Shown piece after piece: positions 1 through 9,425 of a stretch of DNA of 64,000 bases (positions are counted from its first letter, which is position 1; each line of letters begins with the position of its first letter). The notes below the pieces were generated by a model. The model saw nothing but the letters and a program-made list of their open reading frames with translations. It was not told the DNA's origin and did no database searches. The stretch comes from JAPLUA01 sp964625855 (GTDB lineage Bacteria; Verrucomicrobiota; Verrucomicrobiia; Limisphaerales; UBA8199). The stretch is taken from positions 10,651 to 74,650 of the forward strand of contig CAZVFC010000048.1 of the NCBI GenBank assembly GCA_964625855.1. Reading direction: 5' to 3'. The translations under genes and the position numbers were made by a program.

Positions 1-629
1 GCTGAGATGATGATCTGGGCCCCCATTACCAATGCAAAACTCCGGTAGAACAGCTTGAACCGGGTCGCGATCTCCTGACAGCAGAGCGAGTAGAGGTTTC
101 TGGTGACGGGCGGCGCCCCATCGGCAAGCTCAAGCCGGGGGTTAAGGAAGATGCTGATGGCGATCACACAGCCAACCGCCAGGTACACAACTTGCGTGGA
201 GGCTCCTCGGGCGACGTGGGCGAAACGGCCCAGGAAATTCAGCTCGTGCGTTACGGTGCCTAGCATCTGCTCCTTCAGGCTGTCATAATCACTGAACGGC
301 AGCTCGATCTGGTATTCCTTCGCCCACTGAAGGATGGAGGGGATGGCCTTGTCTGCAATCTCAGGCAAGGCGCGGACGGAGAGATTGACGAAATAACCCA
401 GGTGGTAGGCAGCGGCCGCCAAGAGAACGGAGAACAAGCCCACCGTAAGCCATCGGCCGCGCTGTCTTGCGAAATGCAGGCAGCTAAGCGCCAGGTATGA
501 GAACAACGCCGCCAGCAGCAGCGTCGCCAGATGTAGCCAGCCCACAGCGACAAACGTCCCTGCCATAAGCAGATACGAAATGCGGCTTGGGCTTAGGGCC
601 GTACGCCTGGTTGGTCCTGCCTCAATCAT
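1..629 (-). CDS. AI-2E/PerM-family membrane transporter, 3' end beyond window
   Basis: An open frame runs from an ATG at 629 to the window edge without a stop (209 codons seen). The product starts MIEAGPTRRTALSPSRISYL. It has two hydrophobic segments close to the N-terminus, then a soluble stretch (about residues 75-135), then further hydrophobic segments near VVYLAVGCVIAISIFL and FALVMGAQIIIS. This order (TM pair, long periplasmic-type region, later TMs) and the sequence flavour match the AI-2E transporter / PerM family (PF01594), which exports small molecules or ions. The C-terminal half is missing because the window ends. Substrate cannot be inferred. It is separated by about 50 bp from the convergent-side neighbour's stop, and is transcribed in the same direction as the phospholipase D-like gene upstream of it. 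Confidence 0.7.
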   Translation of the reverse strand, partial: MIEAGPTRRTALSPSRISYLLMAGTFVAVGWLHLATLLLAALFSYLALSCLHFARQRGRWLTVGLFSVLLAAAAYHLGYFVNLSVRALPEIADKAIPSILQWAKEYQIELPFSDYDSLKEQMLGTVTHELNFLGRFAHVARGASTQVVYLAVGCVIAISIFLNPRLELADGAPPVTRNLYSLCCQEIATRFKLFYRSFALVMGAQIIIS

Positions 630-680
630 GATCTGGAGTGTTACACTACCTCCCGGAAGGAAGCGAGCGGTTTCCAGCCC

Positions 681-2771
681 TCAGAAGTCCACCAGCAACT
701 GGTCGGACAGAAAGTCAACCCAGTCAACCGCGACCGGCTCGGTCAACTCGAAGCAGCGGGAGAAGTCTTCCTCGAACAACTCACGCTTCAGGCGCGCCAC
801 GAATTGCGGGTCTGAGGTGGCGACGTTCTGCTCCTGGCAAAGGCGCAGGCTCAGGTGGTTGAGGTTTGCCGACCCCACGCAGGCCCACTCGTCCACCAGC
901 AGTGCTTTTACGTGCGTCATGCCGGGATAGAAGAACACGCGTACCCCATGCTGAAGCAGGTGGTTTGCGGTGACAAGGTTGCTGCGGCCGCCGGCTTTAA
1001 AATCATTGACGCGCGGCAGGATGATCCGGACATCTACACCGCGGTTCCGCGCCCGCACGAGGTCGTTAATGACCCCTCGGTCGAACAGATACGGATTCTC
1101 GACGTAAATGTAGCTCCGCGCTCTTCGGATGGCTCCAAGAACGGCCGCGCTGAGTGGCTTCCACGCCGTCTTTGTGGGCAGCCGGCGCACTTTGATCCAG
1201 TCGCCGGAACTTGAACAAGGCAACGGCTCTGCCCCGGGCCCTTTGGCCAATGCTACCGCGTAAGCCAGGTCGCCGAGCGCGCCTGCGTGCGCCCAGCCAC
1301 GGCGGAATTCTTCCTCGAAGGAAGCGACCACCGGACCCTGCAATTCAACCATCAGGTCGTGCCATTCATAGCGATACTCGCGGCCCAAATTCATTCCGCC
1401 TAGCCACGCATGGGTGCCATCCACCAGAAACACTTTCGAGTGCTCGGATGAAAGCCAGGGATTGAGGAAATGCCGCACCCGAATCCGCGAATTCTCTTTC
1501 AGGTATGCGGAGATTGAGGAGGGCAGGACGAAGTCTTCCGGCAATGGAGTGCCAGGCGGTATCAGCCCGGCACTGATGCTCCCCATGCGGTCAATGAGCA
1601 CTTTGACCTCGATCTCCCCGGCGCGGGCTTTCAGTTGATTGGCGACGTCAACCCCCACGTCGTCCCGGTCGAACATGTAAACGATAAAATGCAGGCGATT
1701 GGTTGCCCCCGCGATGGCTTGCTTCAGCCGCGGGAAGAACCGCTCCCCGTCGAGCAGAAGGTCGAGTGAGCCGTCCTCCTGCCTTGTGCCGGTGCGACGA
1801 TCCAGCCAGGCTTCCCAGTCCGCAAGATCCATGCCTTGGGAATCGGGAGGGGTGACGACCCGGCTGCGGGGCTTGGGTATGGCCAGGCGGAGCAATCGGG
1901 CCACGGTCTGAACCCCAAGATCGCCAAGCCTGCCCAAGCTGGAGACAGGATTCTTGAGCAGGGCGACTCCATGGCTCTCGACGAGCAGCGCGCCGAGGCC
2001 CTGGGCTGTAGCCGACACGCCCCACCCGCGCTCGGTCGTGTCATAGAGTGCGGCGGGCGTCAACCAGACACACTCACGCTCCCGGAGGTCGAGCAGCAAC
2101 GGCTGGGGAAATCGTCTGAGCTGCGGAGCCATGACCAGATAGAGCGAGCCGCCGGGATGATGTTGCGCCAAATCCGCCTCCACCAGCCGTGCCAGAAGCT
2201 CCAGCGTTTCTTCGATGGAGAATCGGCGTTCGATAACCACCTCTTCGGGCTGTTCGCCGAAAGGCACGGAACTGGGCACGCCGTACGCATCGCGGTACAG
2301 CAGGCGATCGGCAAGGAATCCCTGGTAATAGATGGCATTCCCGGGGGTTGCAGGCGTTAACGCCGCGACCAGGTTGGTGGCTAATCGGTTCCACTCGGTG
2401 CCCCCGATGACCACGGCCTCACGCCAGCCGTGTCGGCCCTCCGGCACGCGCTGGAGCTTTTTCTTCCAGTGCAAATGCGCCGAATTGATCCTGTAACCCT
2501 CGGTTGGCACGCGCAGCCGGCTCCAACGGGCTCCGAATTCGATCACATTGGTTGCACTTGGGAAGTAGAGCCGGATTTGGTCGCCCTTCACGAAAACCCG
2601 CGGGAGCGGGGCGGCGGGGGCGGTGATGGCGCGCCACTCGTCAAGGGAAGCTTGCTTGGGCGTGGTACTGCCGCGGCAGGTGCAGACGGCCAGGAAAAGG
2701 CACAAGAACCGGACCAGTGTCGCCACGCAGCACGGTTTGGCTATAGCTCCAATACCGTGAATTTCAGGCAT
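681..2771 (-). CDS. Phospholipase D-like (cardiolipin synthase-type) lipoprotein
   Basis: 696 residues. Two HKD motifs are visible: H444-x-K446 with D451 (EHSKVFLVDG) followed by GGMN, and H620-x-K622 with D627 (THVKALLVDE) followed by GSANLN. Paired HKD motifs define the PLD superfamily (phosphatidyl transfer or hydrolysis, as in cardiolipin synthase ClsA/B and related enzymes). The N-terminus has a hydrophobic stretch ending FLAVC (Cys30), a plausible lipobox, so the mature protein is probably membrane-anchored outside the cytoplasm. The about 310 residues before the first catalytic half are not recognised. The start overlaps the end of the upstream Gfo/Idh/MocA gene by 8 bp, which suggests co-transcription. 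Whether it synthesises cardiolipin or is another PLD-family enzyme cannot be told from sequence alone. Confidence 0.8.
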   Translation of the reverse strand: MPEIHGIGAIAKPCCVATLVRFLCLFLAVCTCRGSTTPKQASLDEWRAITAPAAPLPRVFVKGDQIRLYFPSATNVIEFGARWSRLRVPTEGYRINSAHLHWKKKLQRVPEGRHGWREAVVIGGTEWNRLATNLVAALTPATPGNAIYYQGFLADRLLYRDAYGVPSSVPFGEQPEEVVIERRFSIEETLELLARLVEADLAQHHPGGSLYLVMAPQLRRFPQPLLLDLRERECVWLTPAALYDTTERGWGVSATAQGLGALLVESHGVALLKNPVSSLGRLGDLGVQTVARLLRLAIPKPRSRVVTPPDSQGMDLADWEAWLDRRTGTRQEDGSLDLLLDGERFFPRLKQAIAGATNRLHFIVYMFDRDDVGVDVANQLKARAGEIEVKVLIDRMGSISAGLIPPGTPLPEDFVLPSSISAYLKENSRIRVRHFLNPWLSSEHSKVFLVDGTHAWLGGMNLGREYRYEWHDLMVELQGPVVASFEEEFRRGWAHAGALGDLAYAVALAKGPGAEPLPCSSSGDWIKVRRLPTKTAWKPLSAAVLGAIRRARSYIYVENPYLFDRGVINDLVRARNRGVDVRIILPRVNDFKAGGRSNLVTANHLLQHGVRVFFYPGMTHVKALLVDEWACVGSANLNHLSLRLCQEQNVATSDPQFVARLKRELFEEDFSRCFELTEPVAVDWVDFLSDQLLVDF

Positions 2772-4299
2772 CGAGTTCCCAGCCTCTTCGATATTCGCGG
2801 GTCAGGTACTTGTTCGCCTCCGGCAAGTTCGAGATCTTCATCGCTCGTGAGTCCCAGAGCAGCCGCTTTCCGCCCAGGCGCAACGAGATCGCCCCCAGGT
2901 TGAATGCCTCTGAAATTGGCCCGGCCAGAAGGAAGTCGCCGTTGGTCGGTTCTCCTCCTTTGAAGGCCCGCAGCCAGTCGGCATGTCGTCGTGCCCCGCC
3001 CCGGCTGCGTTCCGGGACATCAGGAGCCGCCGGACCTTGCTCTCCCCAGTAATCGCGGGACTTCTGCTCGGGGATGATCCGTGGGTCCTCGCAGCGGAAG
3101 CCCGCGAGAATCTTCCCCTTTTCGCCGACAAACATCATTCCTTCGGCGGATAGCTGCCGATTATCCGCTTCCAATTCGTCCGGTGTCGGAGGTTTCATTC
3201 CCCCATCATACCAGAACAAGTCAATGGCCGGCCGCCCGGGCTTGGCCCCAAACTTGAAGCGGATGGTGCAGGCGGCCGGGAAGGAGTAATCGTTGTGAAT
3301 TCTGGCGCTCACATGGTCGCTGATCGCACAGACATGGCTGGGAGTTGATTCAACCGCGATCGGCGCATCCAAGTCGAGCTCTGCAAACACCGGCCAGAGG
3401 CTGTAGTGGCCCATGTCGGCCAGCGAGCCGCCCCCGAACTCGTACCAGCCTCGGAAGACGGCGTGCGTATAATGCGGATGATAGGGCCGTGGCAGCGATG
3501 GCCCAAGCCACAAGTCCCAATCGAAGTCCTTGGGAACCGGCGGTCGCTCCAGGGGAATCGTCGCATACTGGGGCCATACCGGACGGTTAGACCAGTTGTG
3601 CACTTCACGGAGCTGGCCGATGGCGCCCTCTCGGATCCACTTCATCGCCACGGCAACCTGCCCGCCTGAACTCGCGGGAATGAAATGGGTGGCCACCTTC
3701 GACCGGCGGGCGGTCTCGATCACCAATCGTGCTTCTCGCACCCGATTGGCCAGAGGCTTATGCATCAACACATGCTTCCCCTTGTTCATTGCAGCGATCG
3801 CGATCGTCGCATGCAGGTGATCCGGGGTCATGACTTTGACCGCGTCCAGGTCCTTCTCCTTTTCGAGCAACTCGCGGAAGTCCGCGTAAGCGGCGCAGCC
3901 CTTGAACTTGCCGGCGTCGGCCTGCCTTGCGTAATACTGCTCCACGATTTCGCGAGCGACCTCGCGACCGCCGGGAATGCCCGAGGCGCCCTGTCTCCAC
4001 CCCGGCTTGCCCAGCAAATTGGCGATGCTGCTCCGGAGGCCTTCCTTCGACCAATCCACGTAATCGTTGCTGTCCTTGTTGGTGTCGCAGACGGCGACAA
4101 GCTGCACCTGCGGCAATGCGAGCAGGTCGGGCATCTCCCTCAAACCCTGGGTGCCGCAGCCAATCAACGCAATGGTGATCTTCTCACTCGGAGCCACCTG
4201 GTTTGCGCCTCCAAGAACCTGGCGGGGGACAATCGTGAACGCGGCGGTGGACGCAGCGGTACAACCAAGGAATCTTCGGCGATTCATGCCGGGTGCCAT
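2764..4299 (-). CDS. Gfo/Idh/MocA-family oxidoreductase with Tat signal
   Basis: 511 residues. The N-terminus MNRRRFLGCTAASTAAF is a twin-arginine-type signal, so the alternative start at Met5 (position 4287) is equally possible. A Rossmann motif GCGTQG lies at about residues 47-52, after ITIAL. The family's usual EKP catalytic-region motif appears here as HKP (KHVLMHKPLANR), keeping the Lys but with His in place of Glu. This family uses NAD(P) to oxidise or reduce sugars and related compounds; exported members are abundant in Verrucomicrobiota and Planctomycetota and are often linked to polysaccharide breakdown. The specific substrate is unknown. The gene overlaps the PLD-like gene downstream by 8 bp. 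Confidence 0.88.
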   Translation of the reverse strand: MAPGMNRRRFLGCTAASTAAFTIVPRQVLGGANQVAPSEKITIALIGCGTQGLREMPDLLALPQVQLVAVCDTNKDSNDYVDWSKEGLRSSIANLLGKPGWRQGASGIPGGREVAREIVEQYYARQADAGKFKGCAAYADFRELLEKEKDLDAVKVMTPDHLHATIAIAAMNKGKHVLMHKPLANRVREARLVIETARRSKVATHFIPASSGGQVAVAMKWIREGAIGQLREVHNWSNRPVWPQYATIPLERPPVPKDFDWDLWLGPSLPRPYHPHYTHAVFRGWYEFGGGSLADMGHYSLWPVFAELDLDAPIAVESTPSHVCAISDHVSARIHNDYSFPAACTIRFKFGAKPGRPAIDLFWYDGGMKPPTPDELEADNRQLSAEGMMFVGEKGKILAGFRCEDPRIIPEQKSRDYWGEQGPAAPDVPERSRGGARRHADWLRAFKGGEPTNGDFLLAGPISEAFNLGAISLRLGGKRLLWDSRAMKISNLPEANKYLTREYRRGWELDA

Positions 4300-4337
4300 A
4301 CCTGTTCCAGCCGGCTGCTGTCAACCCTTTCCCGTCC

Positions 4338-4985
4338 TCACTCATCCGGCGGCGGGTCCTCCCATTCCGGATAGACCTCGGACTTGAGCTGGCCCCGCCG
4401 GATCAACTCCTGCAGGTCGCGGATAATCGTGCGGCGGGCCACGCGGAATCGGCGGGCTAACGCGGAGATGTTGGGCCGTTCGCGCGACTTGCCCAGGATT
4501 TGCAGGATGCGGTTCTGGCGGCTCAGGCGGTCCGTGGATCGGCTGAATAAATCCAGCGCGTCAATCCGGTGCGATCGTTCGAGCGCTTCAAATTGCCGCA
4601 CGGCCTCGCGCTCGCCACATTCCTTGAGGGCGGTCTCGACGGTGCTCCTGAGCGAGCGGATGTCCACCGGCTTGGTAAGACAATAGTGAGCCCGACGCGG
4701 TCCCTGCAGCGCTTGCATCTGCTGATGCACCTCCAGCGCCCCGGATACCACGATGATCGGAACAAAGGGCAGCAGTTCCTTGAACTCCGGCAGGAAATCG
4801 AGCCCGCGCTCGCCCTCCGAGAGCACATGGTCGAGAATCAGCAGGTCCGGCCGGTCGCGAGCGATTTGCGCCAGCGCCGCGCTGCCGTTGCTCACGCGAA
4901 TCAGTTGGTATTTCGCCAGAGCTTCCTCATAGATCTCATACTGCAGATCGTCGTCTTCAATGATCAGGATTTTGGGAGAATTCAT
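4338..4985 (-). CDS. Response regulator with C-terminal winged-helix-like DNA-binding domain
   Basis: 215 residues. Residues 1-125 form a receiver domain: acidic cluster EDDD at 10-13, phospho-acceptor Asp52 (LLILDHVL), and conserved Lys105 (LTKPVD). A charged linker follows, then residues about 155-200 (NRILQILGKS...ISALARRFRVARRTIIRDL) look like a DeoR/HTH_11-type helix-turn-helix. The start codon overlaps the stop codon of the sensor kinase by 4 bp (ATGA), so the two are translationally coupled and form one two-component system. Targets are unknown. Confidence 0.88.
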   Translation of the reverse strand: MNSPKILIIEDDDLQYEIYEEALAKYQLIRVSNGSAALAQIARDRPDLLILDHVLSEGERGLDFLPEFKELLPFVPIIVVSGALEVHQQMQALQGPRRAHYCLTKPVDIRSLRSTVETALKECGEREAVRQFEALERSHRIDALDLFSRSTDRLSRQNRILQILGKSRERPNISALARRFRVARRTIIRDLQELIRRGQLKSEVYPEWEDPPPDE

Positions 4986-7900
4986 AGTTCGGCTTTCAGC
5001 CTCTCGGAGGACGCAGCCTTGACCGGCAGGACGAGTGTGAACACGCTGCCCTGGCCCACCACGGACTCAACGGCCAGGCCGGCTTCCATTCTTTTCGCCA
5101 GCTCATAGGCCATCGAAAGCCCCAAACCCGTGCCTCGCCTCGCGGAAAGGGCCTTGGTCGTGAAGAACGGCTCGAAGATGCGCGTCAGGTTTTCCGGTGG
5201 AATCCCGCAGCCGGAATCCCGCACCGACACTGCCACGTAGGCAACACCCGCCCCGGGCGTCAGCACCAGTTCCGCCGGGGGCTTATCGAGTCTGGCCGTG
5301 ACGAGGGTGACGCGCTTCTGTCGGTCCATGGATTCGGCGGCGTTGAGGACGAAGTTCAGCACGATTTGCTGGACGAAGTCTTTCGAGCAGGAAAGCGTGG
5401 GGAGGCCGGGCGCGCGCTCGAAGCGGATCTGGACCTCGCGCAGGAAGCGGTCCCCGAGCAGCACCAGCGTTTCATCCACGACGGCGTTGACATCGCACGG
5501 TCCCGGCTTCTGGTCGGAATCGCTGCTGAAGCCGAGCATCGCCTTCACAATGCCGGCTCCCTGCTCCACCACCGTCTTAATGCGATCGAGGCGGGTGTTG
5601 ACTTTCTGGGGGTTATCGAGGTTTTCCTCGATGATCTGCGCCGAGCCTCTAATGATGGAGAGGATATTATTGAAGTCATGGGCTATACCGGCGGCGAGTG
5701 TGCCCAGCGCATTCATTTTCTGGCTGTGCACTAAAGCCCGGTTGGCCACCTCCAACTCGCGGGTGCGGTCGGCAACCTTCCGCTCCACCTCGGCATAGCT
5801 CCGGACGAGTTGCCGGTGGCGGTTGAATGCCAGGCCGGCAAAGAACAGCGCCACTGCCAGTCCCGCACACGCGATCAGCACCAGACGCGACTCCTTGTAC
5901 CAAGGAAGGATCACGGCGAACTCCAGCCGGGCGGGGTTCGGATCAATGTTGCCGTTCCGGTCCATAGCCCGCACATCGAAATAGTGTTTGCCCGGCGGCA
6001 GGTCAATGAACGCAATGTTGTTCGCCGGCTGGAACGGGGCCCAGTCGCCCCCATCCAACCGGTGGGAAAAAAGCAGGCGAGAACGGCGCGTGTAGTTCCA
6101 TTTGTCCTGGCCGTTGAAGGCAAGCGTGACGGTGGCGCCCTCGGGGACATTCGCTTCTTTGGCGGTCCATTCCTGAATATACGTCCGCGGCGCATCCGGA
6201 TCGGCTTCGGGATGATACTGGCTCAGGCCGCGCGCGGTGTCAGCCCAGATGCGGCCGCGGGCATCTTCGCAGACGTCGCGAACCGCGGAGCTGGGAAGCC
6301 CCTCTTCCCGGTCATTCTCAATCCACGTCCCCTGCCAGAACCGATGCAGACCGTTGTTCGAGGCTACCCAAAGGCTGCCATCCCGTGTCTTTCGCAACGC
6401 ATTGATGCGATCGAATCCGCTCCTCACCACCAGCCAGGTCTGGTCGCTGAACTCCCAGATTCGGTCGCTGGTGGCGCACCAGATGCGCCCCGCCGCCGGC
6501 TCGACGAACCACAAGGCGCCTTCCGGCGCGCTCCGGTCGGTCGAGGCAAAGCTGCGCCACTTCCGGTCGCGATAGCACGCGGTGCCATGCTCGCTGCTCA
6601 GCCACACGTCTCCGTTCTGGGCGGCGAATAGCGCGCAGAGGTTGGTCCCCACGAGCGGATCAGACGGCGGCTCCAAGAACGGCGTGAATCTAAAACCGTC
6701 GTAGGCTTCCAGGCGATACCCGTGTGGCGGCCTGCCGGGGCCGAGACTCTGCACCACCACCCTGCCATCTCTTACCCTGCCCAATGGCTTGAACCTCCCG
6801 ACACCATTGGCTTCGGGCGCCGGAACGAACGCGCCGGTCGCCGGCCGGAACTGCAACATCCGCCCGTCGGTCTCCAGCAGCAAGGTCCCGTTCCTCATCG
6901 GGAACAAAGAAGGCCCGGTCGGCGGGTCCTTTGCGATCGCGGCAGGCAAGGGATATTCCCGGTGCTGTTCGTCTTGCAGTGAGTGGAGAAAGTTGCCGGC
7001 AATGAACCACAGCCGTCCACTCTCGTCAGCGTTAAGGCAGGCCAGGGGTAAAGCCACCTTCCGCAACGTGTCGGGCACGCGCCAGGTGAGCGGCGCAAAG
7101 CGAAGCAGGCCGTCGGAGGTCGCCAGCCAGAATACCCCGCCCGGTTCAACCGCCGCATCGAAGTAATGCCGCGCGGAGATTTCCTCATTCTCGATCGTCT
7201 CCCGGCCTCCCCCGGTCCATTGTGCGAGCGAGTCAATGCTCGAAAGCCACCAGGTTTCGTCCTGCCCACGCCAGGCCTGTCGCAGCTTCTCCGTCCCTGC
7301 TCCCTCCGTCATCCAGGCACGCCCGTCGAAATAGACCAGCAGTCTCTGGTGATTCGTGCCGGTCTCACCCACCATCGTCACCCCGCCCTTCTCGTCTTCC
7401 CGGGCCTCCTGGAGGTTATGAATCTGAAGCTGCGCGGGTGGCACGTATTCCTGCCAGGGGGTGTCCGCTTTCAGGTTCCGCAAAGGCCCGGGGACTTTGG
7501 CCAGCCCGCCGGCGCCGGTAATCCATAGCCCCCCGTCGCGGGCCGGTCGCATGCCGGAAAACCGTTCGAGCCGAGTGTCGGTGACGGCCCGCACCACACG
7601 CGTGCCGGGTTCCGGCATGCCTTCCGCCTGGAATTCGAGCAACCGCTCCGGCAGCAGCAGGAGCAGATGATCCTGCTTGACCGGGCAGAGCGGCACCGGG
7701 TCCGTCACGCGCGCCAAGCCGGTGTTGAATTCCGCCGCGATCTCCGGCACCGGGTGCGTGACCCAGCGATCACCCTTGAATTCCGACAGGCCCTGCCGTG
7801 ACACCGTCCAGAGCTGCCCGCCCGGACTGCCATAGACGCGGCTGCTGCCGTCCCGAGGAGCCGGCAGCACCCGGATGGTATAGCCGCTTAACTCGCTGAT

Positions 7901-8095
7901 GCCCGACGAAACCGTATGGCGAACCAGCACCTTACCTTGTGGCGTCACCGTCACCGACAGGCACGCGGACTCGGCCAAACCGTCTGCGAGTCTGAAGACG
8001 CGCAGATTCAGGCCCTTCAAGCCCTGGGCCGGACTCGCCTCCACGAGCGCCACGAGCGCCGCGCAGACGAGCGGCCATAGTCCTTTGGGCGTCAT
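4982..8095 (-). CDS. Beta-propeller sensor histidine kinase
   Basis: The start is taken at 8095, giving MTPKGLWPLVCAALVALVEASPAQG, a signal peptide; the longer open frame to 8200 lacks one. The 1037-residue product has a long periplasmic part rich in two-component-regulator propeller repeats (recurrent DGSLWVASNNGLHRF and GRIWADTARGLSQY patterns), a Y_Y_Y-like beta-sandwich (DWAPFQPANNIAFIDLPPGK), one transmembrane helix (LVLIACAGLAVALFFAGLAF), then a HisKA domain with the phospho-acceptor His in GIAHDFNN (about residue 806) and a HATPase_c domain ending in RRGTGLGLSMAYELAK. This is the hybrid-type architecture common in polysaccharide sensing, but the receiver is a separate downstream gene overlapping by 4 bp. 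Ligand unknown; a carbohydrate is plausible by family. Confidence 0.9.
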   Translation of the reverse strand: MTPKGLWPLVCAALVALVEASPAQGLKGLNLRVFRLADGLAESACLSVTVTPQGKVLVRHTVSSGISELSGYTIRVLPAPRDGSSRVYGSPGGQLWTVSRQGLSEFKGDRWVTHPVPEIAAEFNTGLARVTDPVPLCPVKQDHLLLLLPERLLEFQAEGMPEPGTRVVRAVTDTRLERFSGMRPARDGGLWITGAGGLAKVPGPLRNLKADTPWQEYVPPAQLQIHNLQEAREDEKGGVTMVGETGTNHQRLLVYFDGRAWMTEGAGTEKLRQAWRGQDETWWLSSIDSLAQWTGGGRETIENEEISARHYFDAAVEPGGVFWLATSDGLLRFAPLTWRVPDTLRKVALPLACLNADESGRLWFIAGNFLHSLQDEQHREYPLPAAIAKDPPTGPSLFPMRNGTLLLETDGRMLQFRPATGAFVPAPEANGVGRFKPLGRVRDGRVVVQSLGPGRPPHGYRLEAYDGFRFTPFLEPPSDPLVGTNLCALFAAQNGDVWLSSEHGTACYRDRKWRSFASTDRSAPEGALWFVEPAAGRIWCATSDRIWEFSDQTWLVVRSGFDRINALRKTRDGSLWVASNNGLHRFWQGTWIENDREEGLPSSAVRDVCEDARGRIWADTARGLSQYHPEADPDAPRTYIQEWTAKEANVPEGATVTLAFNGQDKWNYTRRSRLLFSHRLDGGDWAPFQPANNIAFIDLPPGKHYFDVRAMDRNGNIDPNPARLEFAVILPWYKESRLVLIACAGLAVALFFAGLAFNRHRQLVRSYAEVERKVADRTRELEVANRALVHSQKMNALGTLAAGIAHDFNNILSIIRGSAQIIEENLDNPQKVNTRLDRIKTVVEQGAGIVKAMLGFSSDSDQKPGPCDVNAVVDETLVLLGDRFLREVQIRFERAPGLPTLSCSKDFVQQIVLNFVLNAAESMDRQKRVTLVTARLDKPPAELVLTPGAGVAYVAVSVRDSGCGIPPENLTRIFEPFFTTKALSARRGTGLGLSMAYELAKRMEAGLAVESVVGQGSVFTLVLPVKAASSERLKAEL

Positions 8096-8247
8096 TGCTC
8101 TGGTTCCAGCATATAGGGCGCAGCCGCGCTCGATCGGCTCGATTAAACATCGCTCCGCGGCTGCGCGCAATAGAAAGTCCGGGTGTGCGCCGGGACGCAC
8201 ACTTCCAACGCGCGCCGGCGGCAGGTATCTAACGGGATAAAGATCTT
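8096..8247. promoter_or_regulatory. Divergent intergenic region
   Basis: This 152-bp gap separates the sensor kinase (minus strand) from the prepilin-like gene (plus strand), so promoters for both should lie here. I could not pick out convincing -35/-10 boxes or an operator. It contains a run rich in CGCGG near 8150-8165 with no clear repeat structure. Confidence 0.3.
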
Positions 8248-9045
8248 ATGGCGCGCCATTTCGGACCATGCGTGCGACAGCCGATGTTCTCCGCGGCTCC
8301 CGGCGGAGAACGCGCCGGCGCCTTCACGCTGATCGAATTGCTGGCCGTGATTGCAATCATCGCCATCCTCGCCGCTTTGCTGCTCCCCGCGCTGTCCGGC
8401 ACCGAGGCGCGCGCCCGGCGCGCCGGTTGCTTGAACAACCTCAAACAGCTCTCGCTCTCGGCGCAAATGTACAGCGCGGACAGCGACGGGCGCCTCGCCG
8501 AGAACCTTCCGCTGCCCGAAGCCACCACCAACCAGTGGGTTCTCGGCAACATGAAGCTCTCCGCTGATGCCACCAACCAAACCTTAATCCGCCAGGGCAA
8601 GTTCTTCCCCTACGCCAGCCAAGTGCCCGTCTATCGCTGTCCGGCCGACCCCTCCCGCACCAACGGCCTTCCCCGCGTGCGAAGCTACGCCATGAACGGC
8701 TGGATGGGCAGCCGTTACATGGAGACCCGCCCTCAGGCCAATCCGTTCCGCACCTTCATGCGTGAGAGCGAACTGGCCGCCGCCGGCCCCGCCCGCCTCT
8801 GGCTGGTCATAGACGAACACGAAGCGAGCATTGATGACTCCTGGTTCCTGGTGACCATGGACGACAGCCGGCCCTTCGCCAGCCTGCCCGCTACGCGCCA
8901 TCAGCGCGGTTACGGGCTGGCTTTCGCGGATGGCCACGCAGAGGTTTACCGGCTCCGCGACCCTTCCACACCGCCGATTCCAGGGTCCTTCAGCCCCAAG
9001 AACTCCGACTGGCAGCTCCTTAAGCAAATCACCACTGTTCGTTAG
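8248..9045 (+). CDS. Prepilin-type N-terminal cleavage/methylation domain protein (pseudopilin-like)
   Basis: 265 residues. The segment GAFTLIELLAVIAIIAILAA is a class III (type IV prepilin) signal: cleavage after Gly, Phe+1, Glu+5 and a hydrophobic helix. The remainder has the pattern typical of the very abundant Planctomycetota/Verrucomicrobiota family: ARARRAGCLNNLKQLSLSAQMYSAD after the helix, and near the C-terminus RHQRGYGLAFADGHAEVYRL (an H-x-G-DGH-like end). Such proteins are thought to be secreted pseudopilins or surface proteins processed by a prepilin peptidase; the function is not established. The start is uncertain: Met1 at 8248 or Met13 (MFSAAPGG) would both place the signal acceptably. 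Confidence 0.85.
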   Translation: MARHFGPCVRQPMFSAAPGGERAGAFTLIELLAVIAIIAILAALLLPALSGTEARARRAGCLNNLKQLSLSAQMYSADSDGRLAENLPLPEATTNQWVLGNMKLSADATNQTLIRQGKFFPYASQVPVYRCPADPSRTNGLPRVRSYAMNGWMGSRYMETRPQANPFRTFMRESELAAAGPARLWLVIDEHEASIDDSWFLVTMDDSRPFASLPATRHQRGYGLAFADGHAEVYRLRDPSTPPIPGSFSPKNSDWQLLKQITTVR

Positions 9046-9066
9046 AGAAGAACGGCCCGTTCGACC

Positions 9067-9264
9067 ATGAAGACCAAAACCGTTGTCTGGACCGTCGCCG
9101 CCGCCATCGCCTTCCTCCTGCTGCTCTCGTTCGCCGCCCGTCCGCTGAGTCACGGCAAAACCCGCCCGCTTCGCGTTCACAGCGTCAACTCGGTCCGCAG
9201 CGTCACCTTCGTCCTGACCAACACCAACCCGCCCGCCCCGGGCGCCTCGCTGCCCGCCCATTGA
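9067..9264 (+). CDS. Small hypothetical single-pass membrane protein
   Basis: 65 residues starting MKTKTVVWTVAAAIAFLLLL, a lysine-rich start followed by one hydrophobic helix, then a basic Ser/Val-rich tail ending ASLPAH. It lies 21 bp after the prepilin-like gene on the same strand. No family is recognised. Because the tail is low complexity and no good ribosome-binding site is visible, the gene call is tentative. Confidence 0.4.
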   Translation: MKTKTVVWTVAAAIAFLLLLSFAARPLSHGKTRPLRVHSVNSVRSVTFVLTNTNPPAPGASLPAH

Positions 9265-9313
9265 ACCCTCCGGAGCCGCCGCTGGTCGTTGCGGTCCGCC
9301 AGCGCGTGTGCAT

Positions 9314-9387
9314 GGAGGAGCGCCGACATTCTTGTCGGCTTTGTTGCAGCACCCCGACGGAGCCGACAAGAATGTCGGCGCTCCTCC
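9314..9387. repeat. Inverted-repeat element, 27-bp perfect arms
   Basis: Left arm 9314-9340 starts GGAGGAGCGCCGACATT and the right arm 9361-9387 is its exact reverse complement, with a 20-bp loop. It sits between a plus-strand gene and the 3' end of a minus-strand gene, where it could also act as a bidirectional terminator. The size and shape suggest a dispersed REP/MITE-like element rather than a simple terminator, as no T-run follows. Confidence 0.8.
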
Positions 9388-9425
9388 GACGGCTTCATGC
9401 ATAGGCGCTGGCCGCCGGCGATGGC